From JBCDGZ01 sp038750655 (GTDB lineage: Bacteria; Bacteroidota; Bacteroidia; Chitinophagales; Saprospiraceae): a stretch of DNA of 51,664 nucleotides. Location of the stretch: positions 1-51,664 of the forward strand of contig JBCDGZ010000038.1 of NCBI GenBank assembly GCA_038750655.1, read 5' to 3'. Both the position numbers and the translations under genes were made by a program. Positions 16,521 through 25,750 of the stretch are shown one piece after another. The notes below the pieces were generated by a model that was not told where the DNA came from, made no database searches, and was given only the letters and a program-made list of their open reading frames with translations. Each line of letters starts with the position of its first letter. Within the stretch, counting starts at the first letter, position 1.

Positions 16521-17768
16521 TTAAATGCCTAATAACAGCTTGACAGGATCTTCTAGTAGTTTCTTCACTTTCACCAAGAAGGTGACCGAAGTGCTGCCAT
16601 CGATGATACGGTGATCGTAGGATAGGGCCAGGTACATCATCGGGCGGATCAGCACCTCTCCGTTGACGGCCATCGGCCGTTGTTGGATGGTATGCATACC
16701 AAGGATGGCCGACTGCGGCTCGTTGATGATGGGCGTGCTCATCATCGAGCCAAAAACCCCTCCGTTGGTGATGGTGAAGGTACCACCGCTCATCTCGTCC
16801 AGTGTCAGCTTGCCCTCCCGGGCTTTCCCCGCCAACTCTTTGATTTTCAGCTCAATCTCATGAAAATTGAGCGATTCTACATTGTGCACCGGAGGAACAA
16901 CCAGCCCGTTCGGCGTCGAGATAGCGATGGAGATGTCCACGTAATCGTGGTAAACAATATCGTTCTCATCAATACGGGCATTGACATCGGGCATTTCCAT
17001 CAAGACCTTGGCGCAGGCCTTGGCGAAAAGAGACATAAAGCCCAGCTTGATGCCATATTTTTCGACAAACTCTTCTTGGTATTTTTTGCGCAATTTCATG
17101 ATCTCCGTCAGATCGACCTCGTTGAAGGTCGTCAGCATTGCCGTAGAATTTTTGGCGGAGACGAGGCGGCGGGCGATGGTGCGGCGCATCCGGCTCATTT
17201 TTTTGCGGCGCTCGTTGCGCTCACCGGCGACGACGGGCTGAGGAGCGGGTACAGCCGGTTTGGGGGCCGCTTTTTCGGTCTTCACCGGAGCGGGGGCCTC
17301 CTTGCTGTCCATTTTTTCCAGCACATCAGCCTTAGTAATGCGTCCTCCCTTTCCGCTACCTGCAACATCGCCGGCGGTCAAGCCGTTTTCTTTCATCAGC
17401 TTCGCGGCAGCGGGCGATGGATGGCCACTGGCGGGAGAGCTGCTGGTATCGGCAGGTATTTCGACAGCCGGGGTTTCGGCTTCGGCGGCGGGTGCAGCCG
17501 GAGCGGCAGGAGCTGGGGTGGCGGCAGCTACGCTAGTATCGATACGGGCGACTAGTGCACCGATCTCCAAATCATCACCTTCGCTGGCGACGTAGCTTAT
17601 TTTACCGGCCGCTTCTGCTGGGAATTCCAACGTGGCCTTATCAGATTCAAATTCGCAGATGGGGTCGTCGATAGCGACGATGTCTCCGTCTTCTACCAAC
17701 CATTGAGAAAGGGTAACTTCGGTTATAGACTCGCCGATCGTTGGGACCCTCATTTCGACCATACTCAT
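16521..17768 (-). CDS. odhB: 2-oxoglutarate dehydrogenase E2, dihydrolipoyl succinyltransferase
   Basis: A 415-residue E2 subunit. The lipoyl domain is at the N-terminus, with lipoylated Lys44 in FESDKATLEF. An Ala/Pro-rich linker comes next, then a peripheral subunit-binding domain (about 128-165, PAAAKLMKENGL and GSGKGGRITKADVL). The catalytic domain ends with SYDHRIIDGS (His386, Asp390), the acyltransferase signature. MRVPTIGESITEV and the EVDLTEIMKLRKKY motif fit succinyl- rather than acetyl-transferases. It acts in the TCA cycle, moving succinyl from E1 to CoA. Two ATG codons (17768, 17762) are possible starts. The E1 gene (sucA) is not adjacent. A terminator follows. Confidence 0.92.
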   Translation of the reverse strand: MSMVEMRVPTIGESITEVTLSQWLVEDGDIVAIDDPICEFESDKATLEFPAEAAGKISYVASEGDDLEIGALVARIDTSVAAATPAPAAPAAPAAEAETPAVEIPADTSSSPASGHPSPAAAKLMKENGLTAGDVAGSGKGGRITKADVLEKMDSKEAPAPVKTEKAAPKPAVPAPQPVVAGERNERRKKMSRMRRTIARRLVSAKNSTAMLTTFNEVDLTEIMKLRKKYQEEFVEKYGIKLGFMSLFAKACAKVLMEMPDVNARIDENDIVYHDYVDISIAISTPNGLVVPPVHNVESLNFHEIELKIKELAGKAREGKLTLDEMSGGTFTITNGGVFGSMMSTPIINEPQSAILGMHTIQQRPMAVNGEVLIRPMMYLALSYDHRIIDGSTSVTFLVKVKKLLEDPVKLLLGI

Positions 17769-17852
17769 AGATAGGGGAAGTTTAATTTTTGTTTTGTTTG
17801 TAAAAATCAATTATTATTTCAATCTAGCCAACAATTTGGCCGGAATTTCTGA

Positions 17853-18821
17853 TTAATTATCTTTCATCCGATTGGCTTGAGCCTTAAAATAGTGAATACG
17901 CGCCTTTCCGTTTTTGCCTTCATTAGAAATGTACATGCCACCATCATCGTCGAAGACAATCCCTTCGGGCTGAGGATGAATCTTTTTTTCCAGCTTTCCA
18001 ATGTACAGTAATTTGCCTTTGGGGCTCAAAACCATTATCACTTTACCAACAGATGAGGTAAGGTAAAGGTTGCCTGTCTTGGGGTGGATGGCAATAGCCG
18101 AGGGATTAAAATCGAGGTTGCTCTTATCTGGCGCAAAGTACTCCATAAACTTGTCCCGTTTTTCTATGTTGGGATGCCGCTTGAGGTAGGCCTGAATCTG
18201 ATCAAGGGTAATGGAATATGCTGGCTCTGGGTCCAGGGCTTTGCTTTTGAGATCGAAGCTGTAGATCACTTTTTTAAAACGAAGGGTTTCCAAAGATTCT
18301 CCAGTGGCGGGTTTTCCTTTACAGGCCAAGAGCAGCCGTTGGTTCTTCTCATCATAACACAATCCTTCTACATCATTTTCCCGGCCGAGGAAGGAATTGT
18401 ACTTCAACACCTCCTGTTGGCTGGTCGCCAATTTTCGGATTTCGTAAACCGTTCCCGTACTTTTAACCACAAAAACATCATCTCCTACGACCTCTACACC
18501 TTCATAATCTCCATCTTTCCAAAACTGGACTTCCTCTCTAATTTTACCCGATTTTTTATCCACAAAAAAGACAATTCCCTTTTCGTCTTGTATGGCGCAA
18601 AGCAGGGTTTTGTAGGTCGACATTCCGAGGCCAGAGATTTCATCCAGCTTTCCTGGAAGTTCCATGGTTCGGTCAGGTTTATTCAATTCGTAGCGGAATT
18701 TGAATTTCTCGGCTGCGAGCACTGATGTGGTGGGGGCGTCGGCATCCACTTGAGGGTCAGTGGAGTAGCAATTCATCAAACCAATGATGACGAAGGGCAG
18801 CATTATGCATAAAGACTTCAT
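17853..18821 (-). CDS. SdiA-regulated-domain-type beta-propeller lipoprotein
   Basis: A 322-residue protein with a lipoprotein signal (GLMNC, Cys18). The rest is repetitive beta structure of a propeller: LPGKLDEISGLGMS, GDYEGVEVVGDDVFVV, NDVEGLCYDEKNQRLLLACKG, NPSAIAIHPKTGNLYLTS and QPEGIVFDDDGGMYISNEG. These motifs match the SdiA-regulated / phytase-like propeller group, often found as periplasmic lipoproteins. Ligand unknown. It starts 18 nt after the stop of the cyclase/ATPase/TPR gene on the same strand, so the two are probably one transcript and may work together. Confidence 0.78.
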   Translation of the reverse strand: MKSLCIMLPFVIIGLMNCYSTDPQVDADAPTTSVLAAEKFKFRYELNKPDRTMELPGKLDEISGLGMSTYKTLLCAIQDEKGIVFFVDKKSGKIREEVQFWKDGDYEGVEVVGDDVFVVKSTGTVYEIRKLATSQQEVLKYNSFLGRENDVEGLCYDEKNQRLLLACKGKPATGESLETLRFKKVIYSFDLKSKALDPEPAYSITLDQIQAYLKRHPNIEKRDKFMEYFAPDKSNLDFNPSAIAIHPKTGNLYLTSSVGKVIMVLSPKGKLLYIGKLEKKIHPQPEGIVFDDDGGMYISNEGKNGKARIHYFKAQANRMKDN

Positions 18822-18839
18822 CCTAACTATATTTTTGGT

Positions 18840-21800
18840 TTAGGCCTTTGGGGTGTTTTCTTCACTGCTACCTAATTCGATCAATCTCTCTTTGAAAAGG
18901 TAGCAGGGCTCGACTTCATAGAGCGCTTGGTATAACTCAAACGCTTTATCACGGTGGATGTTACCTTTACCATTCATTTTGTAAAGATGGTAGTGTACTG
19001 CGGCCTGCTCACTTTTGCTCTTCGTATTACTTAGCATATCCTTTAACATCTTGACCGCAATTTCTCTTCTGCCAGCAAAATACTCCACATTAGCAGCCAA
19101 AATTAAAGCCTGAAAAATCAGATCGGGATTGCCCAGATTCTCGGCAATTTCCAGGGCTTCGAGGTGAATAGAATGCGCCTCTTTATAATCTCCTTTCAAG
19201 ATGAGCGTACTGCCTTTTTCTACCAGACTGAATCCCAGGACCAGTTTATTCTTAATTTTTCGAGAAATTTGAATCGCTCGGTCATAGTAGGCCACTGCCT
19301 TGTCGTACAGCCCTTGAAAGGTGTAAATATCGGCCAAGGTATTAACGGCCTTAGCAATGCCTTTCTGGTAGCCCAGCTCTTCACTCAGCTCCAGATTGCG
19401 CTCCAGGTACTGGATAGCAATATCAAATTCGCCCTCCACGCTGCGCAGCTCACCGATCAGGCCGATGGCAATCGACATACCCTGCTTATCCCCCAGCTCC
19501 TCACAAAGCTCCAAGTCGCGGATAAACAGCTCCATCGCCCGCTGGTAGTCGCCCTTGCGTTGATAAACACTGCCGATACAGCCGATGGCAATCGAAGTCA
19601 GCAGCTTATTCCCCAGCTCCTCGCTCAGCTCCAGCCCCTTCTCATAGCAGGCCAGCGCCGCGTCGTAGTCGCCCTTTTCGAAGTAGACAATCCCCAGGTT
19701 GGTATTAAGGGTGGCCATGCCCGGCTTATCGTTCGCCGCTTCGCAGAGCGACAGCTCGGCCCGCTGGCAGCGAATGCCCTCATCGTAATTGCCCTGGTTC
19801 ATATGCGTCAGGCCCAGGTTGGCGACAATCTGCGGATTGCTAGCCAGCCGATGGCGCCGCCGCTGATCAATACTTCGGGTGAAGAAGTCGATCGCTTCAT
19901 TATAGTTGCCTTGGCGGAAATAGAGATTTCCTAAGTCGCCGTTGACCTTTGCCGTACCGGCATTATCGCCGATGGCTTCGAAGAGGGCGGCGGCCCGTTC
20001 TAGGCAAGTGCGGGCCTCATCATAGTTGCCCTTCAGCATCAGCAGATGCCCCAGGTTATTATTGGTCTGCCCCATCAGCAGGCGATCGTCCAGCTTGCGG
20101 GCAATTTCTTTCGCTTCTTCAAAGACCTGCTCACAGTCGTCCCACTGTCCAATTAGCACCAGTACACTACCCTTTTTGAGCAGAATATTCACCTGATCTT
20201 CCGGCCGATCTTCCGCGTCGAGGTTACGAAGCAATTTATTATAGAATTCCAGGGCCTGTTGGTTCTGGAAGTTACGCCGGGCGTAGTTGGCGGCGTGGTT
20301 GAGGTAGAAATCAGTTTTTTCGCGGACTTCGGCCTGTTCGTAGTGGAAGGCCAGGTCGACATAGCGTTCGTCGAGGTTGGTCGCGTAGAGCTTTTCGATG
20401 GCCTCGGCGATGAGGCGGTGCAGCCGCCGGAGGCGAGTGCCTAGCTGCATAGAGTAGACCGCTTCTCGAAGTAGAGAGTGCCGGAAGATGTAGCGCAGTT
20501 CGTTCATGGCCTGCCAAATCTGCCCCTGCTCTGCAGTGCGAATTTGCTCCTTCAGTACTGCGGCGGCATTGCCATTGCGCTTAACAAAGTCCTCGTGCCC
20601 TTTCATCACCTCGCTCAGCACCGGAATTTCAAACTCCCGGCCGATAACCGCCGCCGCTTTAACCGTCTCTTTCACCAGCGTAGACAAGCGATCTACACGA
20701 GCCATCAAGATCGAATTGATCGAACTAGATACCTTGATGCTCTTATCCTTGATGTGCCATTCCCCATCAATCAACTCCAATAAATTACTTTCGACGAAGT
20801 ATTCGAGAATCTGCTCCAAGTAGAATGGATTGCCATTAGTGGTGCGCAGCAGCAGCTCATAGAGTTCCCGATGCACCTGGCCCTTCAGCTTCACTTCTGC
20901 AAAGTCCAACAAGGCTTCATCACTCAGAATATTGAGGTCGATTTCGCCGAAGGGAATCTGATTTTTACCCAGTAATTCCTCCGGAATCAATAGAGGCTTG
21001 GTGCCATCATCATCATATCGAGATGTGACCAGCAGCAAAATAGGGAAGGCGCTGATCTGACGAATAAACTCTTCCAAAAAGGCCTTAGAGCTGTCATCAT
21101 ACCAATGTCCATCTTCCAATTCGATAACCAGTGGGTCGACTCGAGCTTTGACCTTAAAGAGGTTCGAGAGAGCCTGTAAGGTATTTTGGTAGCGTCCTTT
21201 GGCGTCCAGCTGCTGCCATAGATCATCTTCGTAATAAATGCTGATCAGGGCCGCTAGAATAGACCGGGTCCGCAGCAGTTCCTTGCGCAGCACCTCTCCT
21301 TCCATGCCCTCAATTTTCTCACTATCCTCCATCAACCAGTTGAAGCGCCGCTCGAAGTTACTACGATTATCGATGGCTGTATTTTCTGGAGATTGTTCGA
21401 AATAGTTTTTCAGGAAATAAACAAAAGGATTAAACGGCTTTTTCAAAATCTGATCGGCCTGGCAGGTCAGCCAGTTGACCGTCGTCCTTTCCTTCAATCG
21501 CTGGCGCAGCTCATAGCTGAGGCGGCTCTTGCCAATTCCTGCTTCGCCGTAAACATATTTGATCCCCGCAAACTCATCAAAGAGAATCGGCGAGGCAAAT
21601 TCTATCAAGGTGGCTACTTCTTCTTTCCGGCCAATCAACTGTCCGGAGAAGACCACTCGATCGGCGATACTCCGGCCCAGCAGTTTGTAGGTAGGGATGC
21701 TGCCTTCGATGCCTTTGTAATGAATATCGCCTTTGTGGTTAAAGTTGAAATACCGCGACTTCTGGATCTCACTATCCACCAATACTTCCCCCCAATCCGC

Positions 21801-22883
21801 GTTAATCATCAGTCGAGCCGCCAAATTGACCCGATTGCCTACGGCAGCGTACTGACAACGCTCTGGCCCACCAACGATGCCTGTATAAGCCAGCCCGGAG
21901 GTAATGCCCGCCCGAAATTTCAGGCCACTACGCTTTTGCAAAGGCTTAAGCTCTTCGTGCACCGCAAAGATGAATTCCAGCGCGCGATCGGTATTATTTT
22001 CAAAAGAAACTGGCGCACCAAAAAAGCCCAAGGCTACCCCTCCCTTATCTCCAAAATCGACCTCCTTGAAGTAGCCTGAGAAGCTATTGATCTGCTCAAC
22101 GATAATCGTAATAAACTGATTAAAAAGGCTATGACTATCTACCCCGGTGAAGGAAATAAACACCGAAATTACCGTACGGAACTCTCCTAACTCATTGAAA
22201 TCAATTACACTGCGGGGGAAAAAATGAGAGACGATCTCCTCGTCAAGGGCGGGCAAATCTACCGGTTGAGCCGGCAGCGCAAGGACTTCCGCATTGTCTA
22301 GCAGACGATAGTAGCCAATCTGCATCGGCTCGAAAGCCGGCGTCTGCTCATCAAAGAGCGCCATAAGGTGCTTATCGAAGATGATCTCTTGCCCTTTAGC
22401 GCGATGTTCGCTCTCGGCACAGTCGTCAATAGCATCGCCCCGGAAGTAGAAGGTCTTGTGATCCGCTCCGACGATGCCCCAATCAACCTCACCGAAAGAA
22501 AGGCCGATCTTAATGCCGATCTGAAAATCACCAAACTGGGTTTTCTTCAAGCCCTGCTTGCTGAAGAGGTCTCTAAGCATCCTTGCCGTCTCGATAAACT
22601 TATCGGGATCCATATCTTCCACGGGAAAGATGGCAGTAAACGCATCGCCAGCGAAGTAAGGAATGAAGCCTCCTCGCTGATAAACCAGCCCGACCATCGG
22701 TGCGAAGATGTGGTTGAGGCTGACCGACAGCTGCTCAGCCCCAGCAGAGCCCTGCTTCATGAGGGTTTCCGTCAAGGGGGTGAAGCCCGACAGGTCGATG
22801 AACATGGTGTAGGCTTTAAAGTGGCCGCTCTGCTCATCAGACAGGTACTTGAGCTGTACGAAGTGTGGAATAAGATTTTTCAC
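18840..22883 (-). CDS. sAC-like tandem class III cyclase with AAA/NTPase and TPR domains
   Basis: A 1347-residue cytoplasmic protein starting at GTG 22883 (an in-frame stop lies about 25 nt upstream). Cyclase domain C1 (about 22-195) has both metal-binding Asp: D30 in FIDLSGFT and D80 in YFAGDAF. C2 (about 235-400) has K280 in GDKGG plus N353 and R357 in NLAAR. An ATPase module follows with P-loop GEAGIGKS (446-453), then a winged/helical region to about 850. At least ten TPR/kinesin-light-chain-like repeats follow to about 1300. The order C1-C2-ATPase-TPR matches eukaryotic soluble adenylyl cyclase and some bacterial relatives. Product (cAMP likely) and trigger are inferred. The gene is followed closely by the SdiA-type lipoprotein gene. 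Confidence 0.88.
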   Translation of the reverse strand: MKNLIPHFVQLKYLSDEQSGHFKAYTMFIDLSGFTPLTETLMKQGSAGAEQLSVSLNHIFAPMVGLVYQRGGFIPYFAGDAFTAIFPVEDMDPDKFIETARMLRDLFSKQGLKKTQFGDFQIGIKIGLSFGEVDWGIVGADHKTFYFRGDAIDDCAESEHRAKGQEIIFDKHLMALFDEQTPAFEPMQIGYYRLLDNAEVLALPAQPVDLPALDEEIVSHFFPRSVIDFNELGEFRTVISVFISFTGVDSHSLFNQFITIIVEQINSFSGYFKEVDFGDKGGVALGFFGAPVSFENNTDRALEFIFAVHEELKPLQKRSGLKFRAGITSGLAYTGIVGGPERCQYAAVGNRVNLAARLMINADWGEVLVDSEIQKSRYFNFNHKGDIHYKGIEGSIPTYKLLGRSIADRVVFSGQLIGRKEEVATLIEFASPILFDEFAGIKYVYGEAGIGKSRLSYELRQRLKERTTVNWLTCQADQILKKPFNPFVYFLKNYFEQSPENTAIDNRSNFERRFNWLMEDSEKIEGMEGEVLRKELLRTRSILAALISIYYEDDLWQQLDAKGRYQNTLQALSNLFKVKARVDPLVIELEDGHWYDDSSKAFLEEFIRQISAFPILLLVTSRYDDDGTKPLLIPEELLGKNQIPFGEIDLNILSDEALLDFAEVKLKGQVHRELYELLLRTTNGNPFYLEQILEYFVESNLLELIDGEWHIKDKSIKVSSSINSILMARVDRLSTLVKETVKAAAVIGREFEIPVLSEVMKGHEDFVKRNGNAAAVLKEQIRTAEQGQIWQAMNELRYIFRHSLLREAVYSMQLGTRLRRLHRLIAEAIEKLYATNLDERYVDLAFHYEQAEVREKTDFYLNHAANYARRNFQNQQALEFYNKLLRNLDAEDRPEDQVNILLKKGSVLVLIGQWDDCEQVFEEAKEIARKLDDRLLMGQTNNNLGHLLMLKGNYDEARTCLERAAALFEAIGDNAGTAKVNGDLGNLYFRQGNYNEAIDFFTRSIDQRRRHRLASNPQIVANLGLTHMNQGNYDEGIRCQRAELSLCEAANDKPGMATLNTNLGIVYFEKGDYDAALACYEKGLELSEELGNKLLTSIAIGCIGSVYQRKGDYQRAMELFIRDLELCEELGDKQGMSIAIGLIGELRSVEGEFDIAIQYLERNLELSEELGYQKGIAKAVNTLADIYTFQGLYDKAVAYYDRAIQISRKIKNKLVLGFSLVEKGSTLILKGDYKEAHSIHLEALEIAENLGNPDLIFQALILAANVEYFAGRREIAVKMLKDMLSNTKSKSEQAAVHYHLYKMNGKGNIHRDKAFELYQALYEVEPCYLFKERLIELGSSEENTPKA

Positions 22884-23197
22884 TCGCCGGTATCCAATCG
22901 ATTGTTAATATTTTGCCTGTTTTGACAAAGAATCCTATTATAAGTGAGGGAAAATTACAAATTTTTAATGAGGTCCAGTCACAATAGCTTAGGATTTGTG
23001 TAAATATGTTTCCCTATTTTGGTCGGATACTAGTAAGAAGGATGGAGTTGACAAAATGTTTTCGCTCCCCTTCACTCTTTGTCGACAAATGATTCCGTTT
23101 GGTATATTTTGTGTAGTCTTTGGTCGAGCCTGTTGCTAATTTCGGGCGTTTATCCAAATCTGACAATTTAAGAGTCTGTTCGGAAATTATTGATCTG
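22884..23197. other. Intergenic region between the cyclase gene and the second DUF5916 gene
   Basis: A 314-bp divergent spacer that must hold both promoters. It is A/T-rich near the cyclase start. TATATTTTG near 23103 is one base longer than the TAnnTTTG box. I see no hairpin, repeat or coding potential that I would defend. Confidence 0.4.
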
Positions 23198-25663
23198 ATG
23201 AAAACCACTTACCTTACCAGTCTGCTACTGGTCTGCTCTCTTATATGGGTCAATGGTCAGGAAGGCCCGATGCAAAAGATACACCGCGCTTACCGTACCC
23301 AAAGTACTATAAAGATAGATGCTCAGTTGGAGGAGCTGGACTGGCAAAAAGCCCCAGTTGCCAGCGATTTCGTGCAAAGTGCGCCTGACCCTTCCGCCAA
23401 GGCCAGCCAGGCGGCGAAAGTTCGATTGCTATACGATGATAAAGCCATCTACCTGGCAGCAGAACTGCTAGACAGTAAGCCCGACAGCATCCTCAAGCAG
23501 CTTTCACCTAGAGATGAGCTGAAGATCACGGATTGGTTTGGGATCATCATCGATGCCTATCAGGATGGTCAGAACGGCCTGGGCTTCTTTGTCACGCCTT
23601 CGGGCGTACAGGTGGATATGAAATATTCGGCGGTTAACGGCGGCGGCAGCAGTGCCCTGAGCGGCGATACCAACTGGGATGCGGTCTGGGACAGCAAGGT
23701 ACGAATGACCACTGAAGGGTGGATTGTTGAGCTGAAAATTCCTTATTCTGCCCTACGCTTTCCCAACCAAAAAGAACAACGCTGGAACATCAATTATGCC
23801 CGTATGATCCGCCGCAATCGGGAGGAATTATTCTGGAATGAGGTAGATTATAATGGTGGAGGTCTCTTGGTGCAATCCGGCCAACTGATCGGTATTCAGG
23901 ACATCCAATCACCAGTCCGCCTTTCTGCTACACCATTCATTTCTTATTATATAGAAAATTACAATGATGAGACGCAGAACAACTGGGTGCGCTCCTTCAA
24001 TGGAGGAATGGACATCAAATACGGTATCAACGATGCCTTCACCCTAGATATGACCCTGATTCCAGACTTCGGGCAGACCCAGTCCGACAATCAGGTACTG
24101 AATCTGACTCCATTTGAAGTGCGGTTTGATGAAAATCGCCAGTTCTTCACCGAAGGAACGGAGCTATTTAACAAGGGAGGGCTCTTTTATTCCCGGCGAG
24201 TTGGCGGTCGGCTACTTTACGCTGGGGAGGTGGAGGATCAGTTGTTGAAGGGAGAAGAGGTGGTGGACAACCCCCAGGAGGCACAGCTGTACAATGCCAC
24301 TAAGGTATCTGGTCGAACGAAGGGCGGTTTGGGGGTCGGTATTTTTAACGCGACCGCCTCAGAGACTCGGGCAACTATCCGCCATCAAGAAAGTGGTGAT
24401 ACTCGCAGTTTTGTGACTAATCCACTGACCAATTATAATGTGATGGTCTTTGATCAGAATCTGAGGAATAATTCTTTCGTTACCCTGATCAACACTAATG
24501 TTTGGCGAGAAGGGGAAGCCTATGAGGCCAATACGACGGGAACGACTTTTTCTCTGAGAAATAAAAAGAACAGCTATGCGGTATCTGGTAGGGCCGTACT
24601 GACTCAAAAGTACTACGGTGAAGGGGACACCGATTTGGGCCACAAGTACAATGCCAGCATAGAAAAGATCAGCGGACGAACGCAGTTTGCGCTGGGCTAT
24701 AACGTTGAAAGTGATACGTATGACCCCAACGATCTGGGTTTTTTATTCAACAATAATGAGCGTAACTTCTGGGGTAGTCTTCGCTACAATCGCAATAAGC
24801 CACTAGGGCCCTTCAACAGCTTCGGAGGGGGAATGTATGCACAGTATTCCAGGTTGTACGCTCCGGATAAATTCACCGATTTCGGCATCAATTTCTGGAC
24901 CTTTGCCGTGACCCGCAATTTCTTCGCCTTCGGTGCCTCTACCTACATCGAGCCGGTGGCGACCTTTGACTATTTCGAACCTCGTACCGATGACTTCAGC
25001 CGTTACTATGCCTTCCCGACCAGCACGAATGTCAACGCCTGGATTTCGACCGACTATCGCAAGCGATTTGCCCTCGATGCCAATGTGGCTTTCCGTGGCT
25101 TCAATGAAGAAGGTCGACGCAACGTAGAACTTAACCTGAGCCCTCGCTTCCGCTTCAATGATAAATTGTCGCTACAAACCGAAATCGGTATTTACAATCT
25201 CTATCAAAATGTCGGCTATGTAGACGATATGGAAGATGGAGAAATCATCTTTGGCCGCCGGGACCTGAACACTGTAGAGCTGATCCTGGAACCGAGCTAT
25301 ATTTTCAATGACCGCATGTCGCTCAACTTTAGGATGCGCCACTATTGGTCTAGAGTGAGTTACAACAGCTTTCATCAACTCGCTGAAGATGGCCAACTGG
25401 CCCGAAGCAACTACGAGGAATACCGAGACAATAGCTTCAATGCCCTCAACATTGATATGGTCTATCGCTGGCGCTTCGCGCCCGGTAGCGACCTCTTCGC
25501 CGTATGGAAAATGGCTATCATCGGCAGCGCCGACGAGCAGGAAACCGTTGAGTACCACTACAATAATAGCCTACGTCGATTGGGGCAATTGCCACAAAGC
25601 AACAGTGTATCGGTAAGATTCATCTACTTTTTGGATTATTTAGCACTAAAAAAGAAGGCGTAA
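23198..25663 (+). CDS. DUF5916 family outer-membrane protein with CBM9-like N-terminus (second copy)
   Basis: An 821-residue exported protein from the ATG at 23198, which is directly followed by a signal peptide (TSLLLVCSLIWVNGQ). The N-terminal CBM9-like domain (about 25-230) has KIDAQLEELDWQKA, DWFGIIIDAYQDGQNGLGF and VELKIPYSALRFP. The barrel region carries the family signature DMTLIPDFGQTQSDNQ, then NLTPFEVRFDENRQFFTEG, and ends in a chain of strands with a C-terminal YFLDYLALKKK. It differs from the 13582 copy by a longer barrel, so the two are old paralogues. Function is unknown. An S9 peptidase follows after 87 nt, which suggests peptide-related work at the outer membrane. Confidence 0.85.
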   Translation: MKTTYLTSLLLVCSLIWVNGQEGPMQKIHRAYRTQSTIKIDAQLEELDWQKAPVASDFVQSAPDPSAKASQAAKVRLLYDDKAIYLAAELLDSKPDSILKQLSPRDELKITDWFGIIIDAYQDGQNGLGFFVTPSGVQVDMKYSAVNGGGSSALSGDTNWDAVWDSKVRMTTEGWIVELKIPYSALRFPNQKEQRWNINYARMIRRNREELFWNEVDYNGGGLLVQSGQLIGIQDIQSPVRLSATPFISYYIENYNDETQNNWVRSFNGGMDIKYGINDAFTLDMTLIPDFGQTQSDNQVLNLTPFEVRFDENRQFFTEGTELFNKGGLFYSRRVGGRLLYAGEVEDQLLKGEEVVDNPQEAQLYNATKVSGRTKGGLGVGIFNATASETRATIRHQESGDTRSFVTNPLTNYNVMVFDQNLRNNSFVTLINTNVWREGEAYEANTTGTTFSLRNKKNSYAVSGRAVLTQKYYGEGDTDLGHKYNASIEKISGRTQFALGYNVESDTYDPNDLGFLFNNNERNFWGSLRYNRNKPLGPFNSFGGGMYAQYSRLYAPDKFTDFGINFWTFAVTRNFFAFGASTYIEPVATFDYFEPRTDDFSRYYAFPTSTNVNAWISTDYRKRFALDANVAFRGFNEEGRRNVELNLSPRFRFNDKLSLQTEIGIYNLYQNVGYVDDMEDGEIIFGRRDLNTVELILEPSYIFNDRMSLNFRMRHYWSRVSYNSFHQLAEDGQLARSNYEEYRDNSFNALNIDMVYRWRFAPGSDLFAVWKMAIIGSADEQETVEYHYNNSLRRLGQLPQSNSVSVRFIYFLDYLALKKKA

Positions 25664-25750
25664 ATACCTCCTTGCCACTGTCTTATTGTTAAAAAATCTA
25701 CTATATTCGTAAAAATGTCCTTGATTGTTTCACCCTGAATTTCTTTAATC

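Noticed and set aside
16680..17555. 291-codon plus-strand open frame opposite odhB
   Set aside because: Shadow of the E2 gene, created by its Ala/Pro-rich linker codons. No start context or domain.
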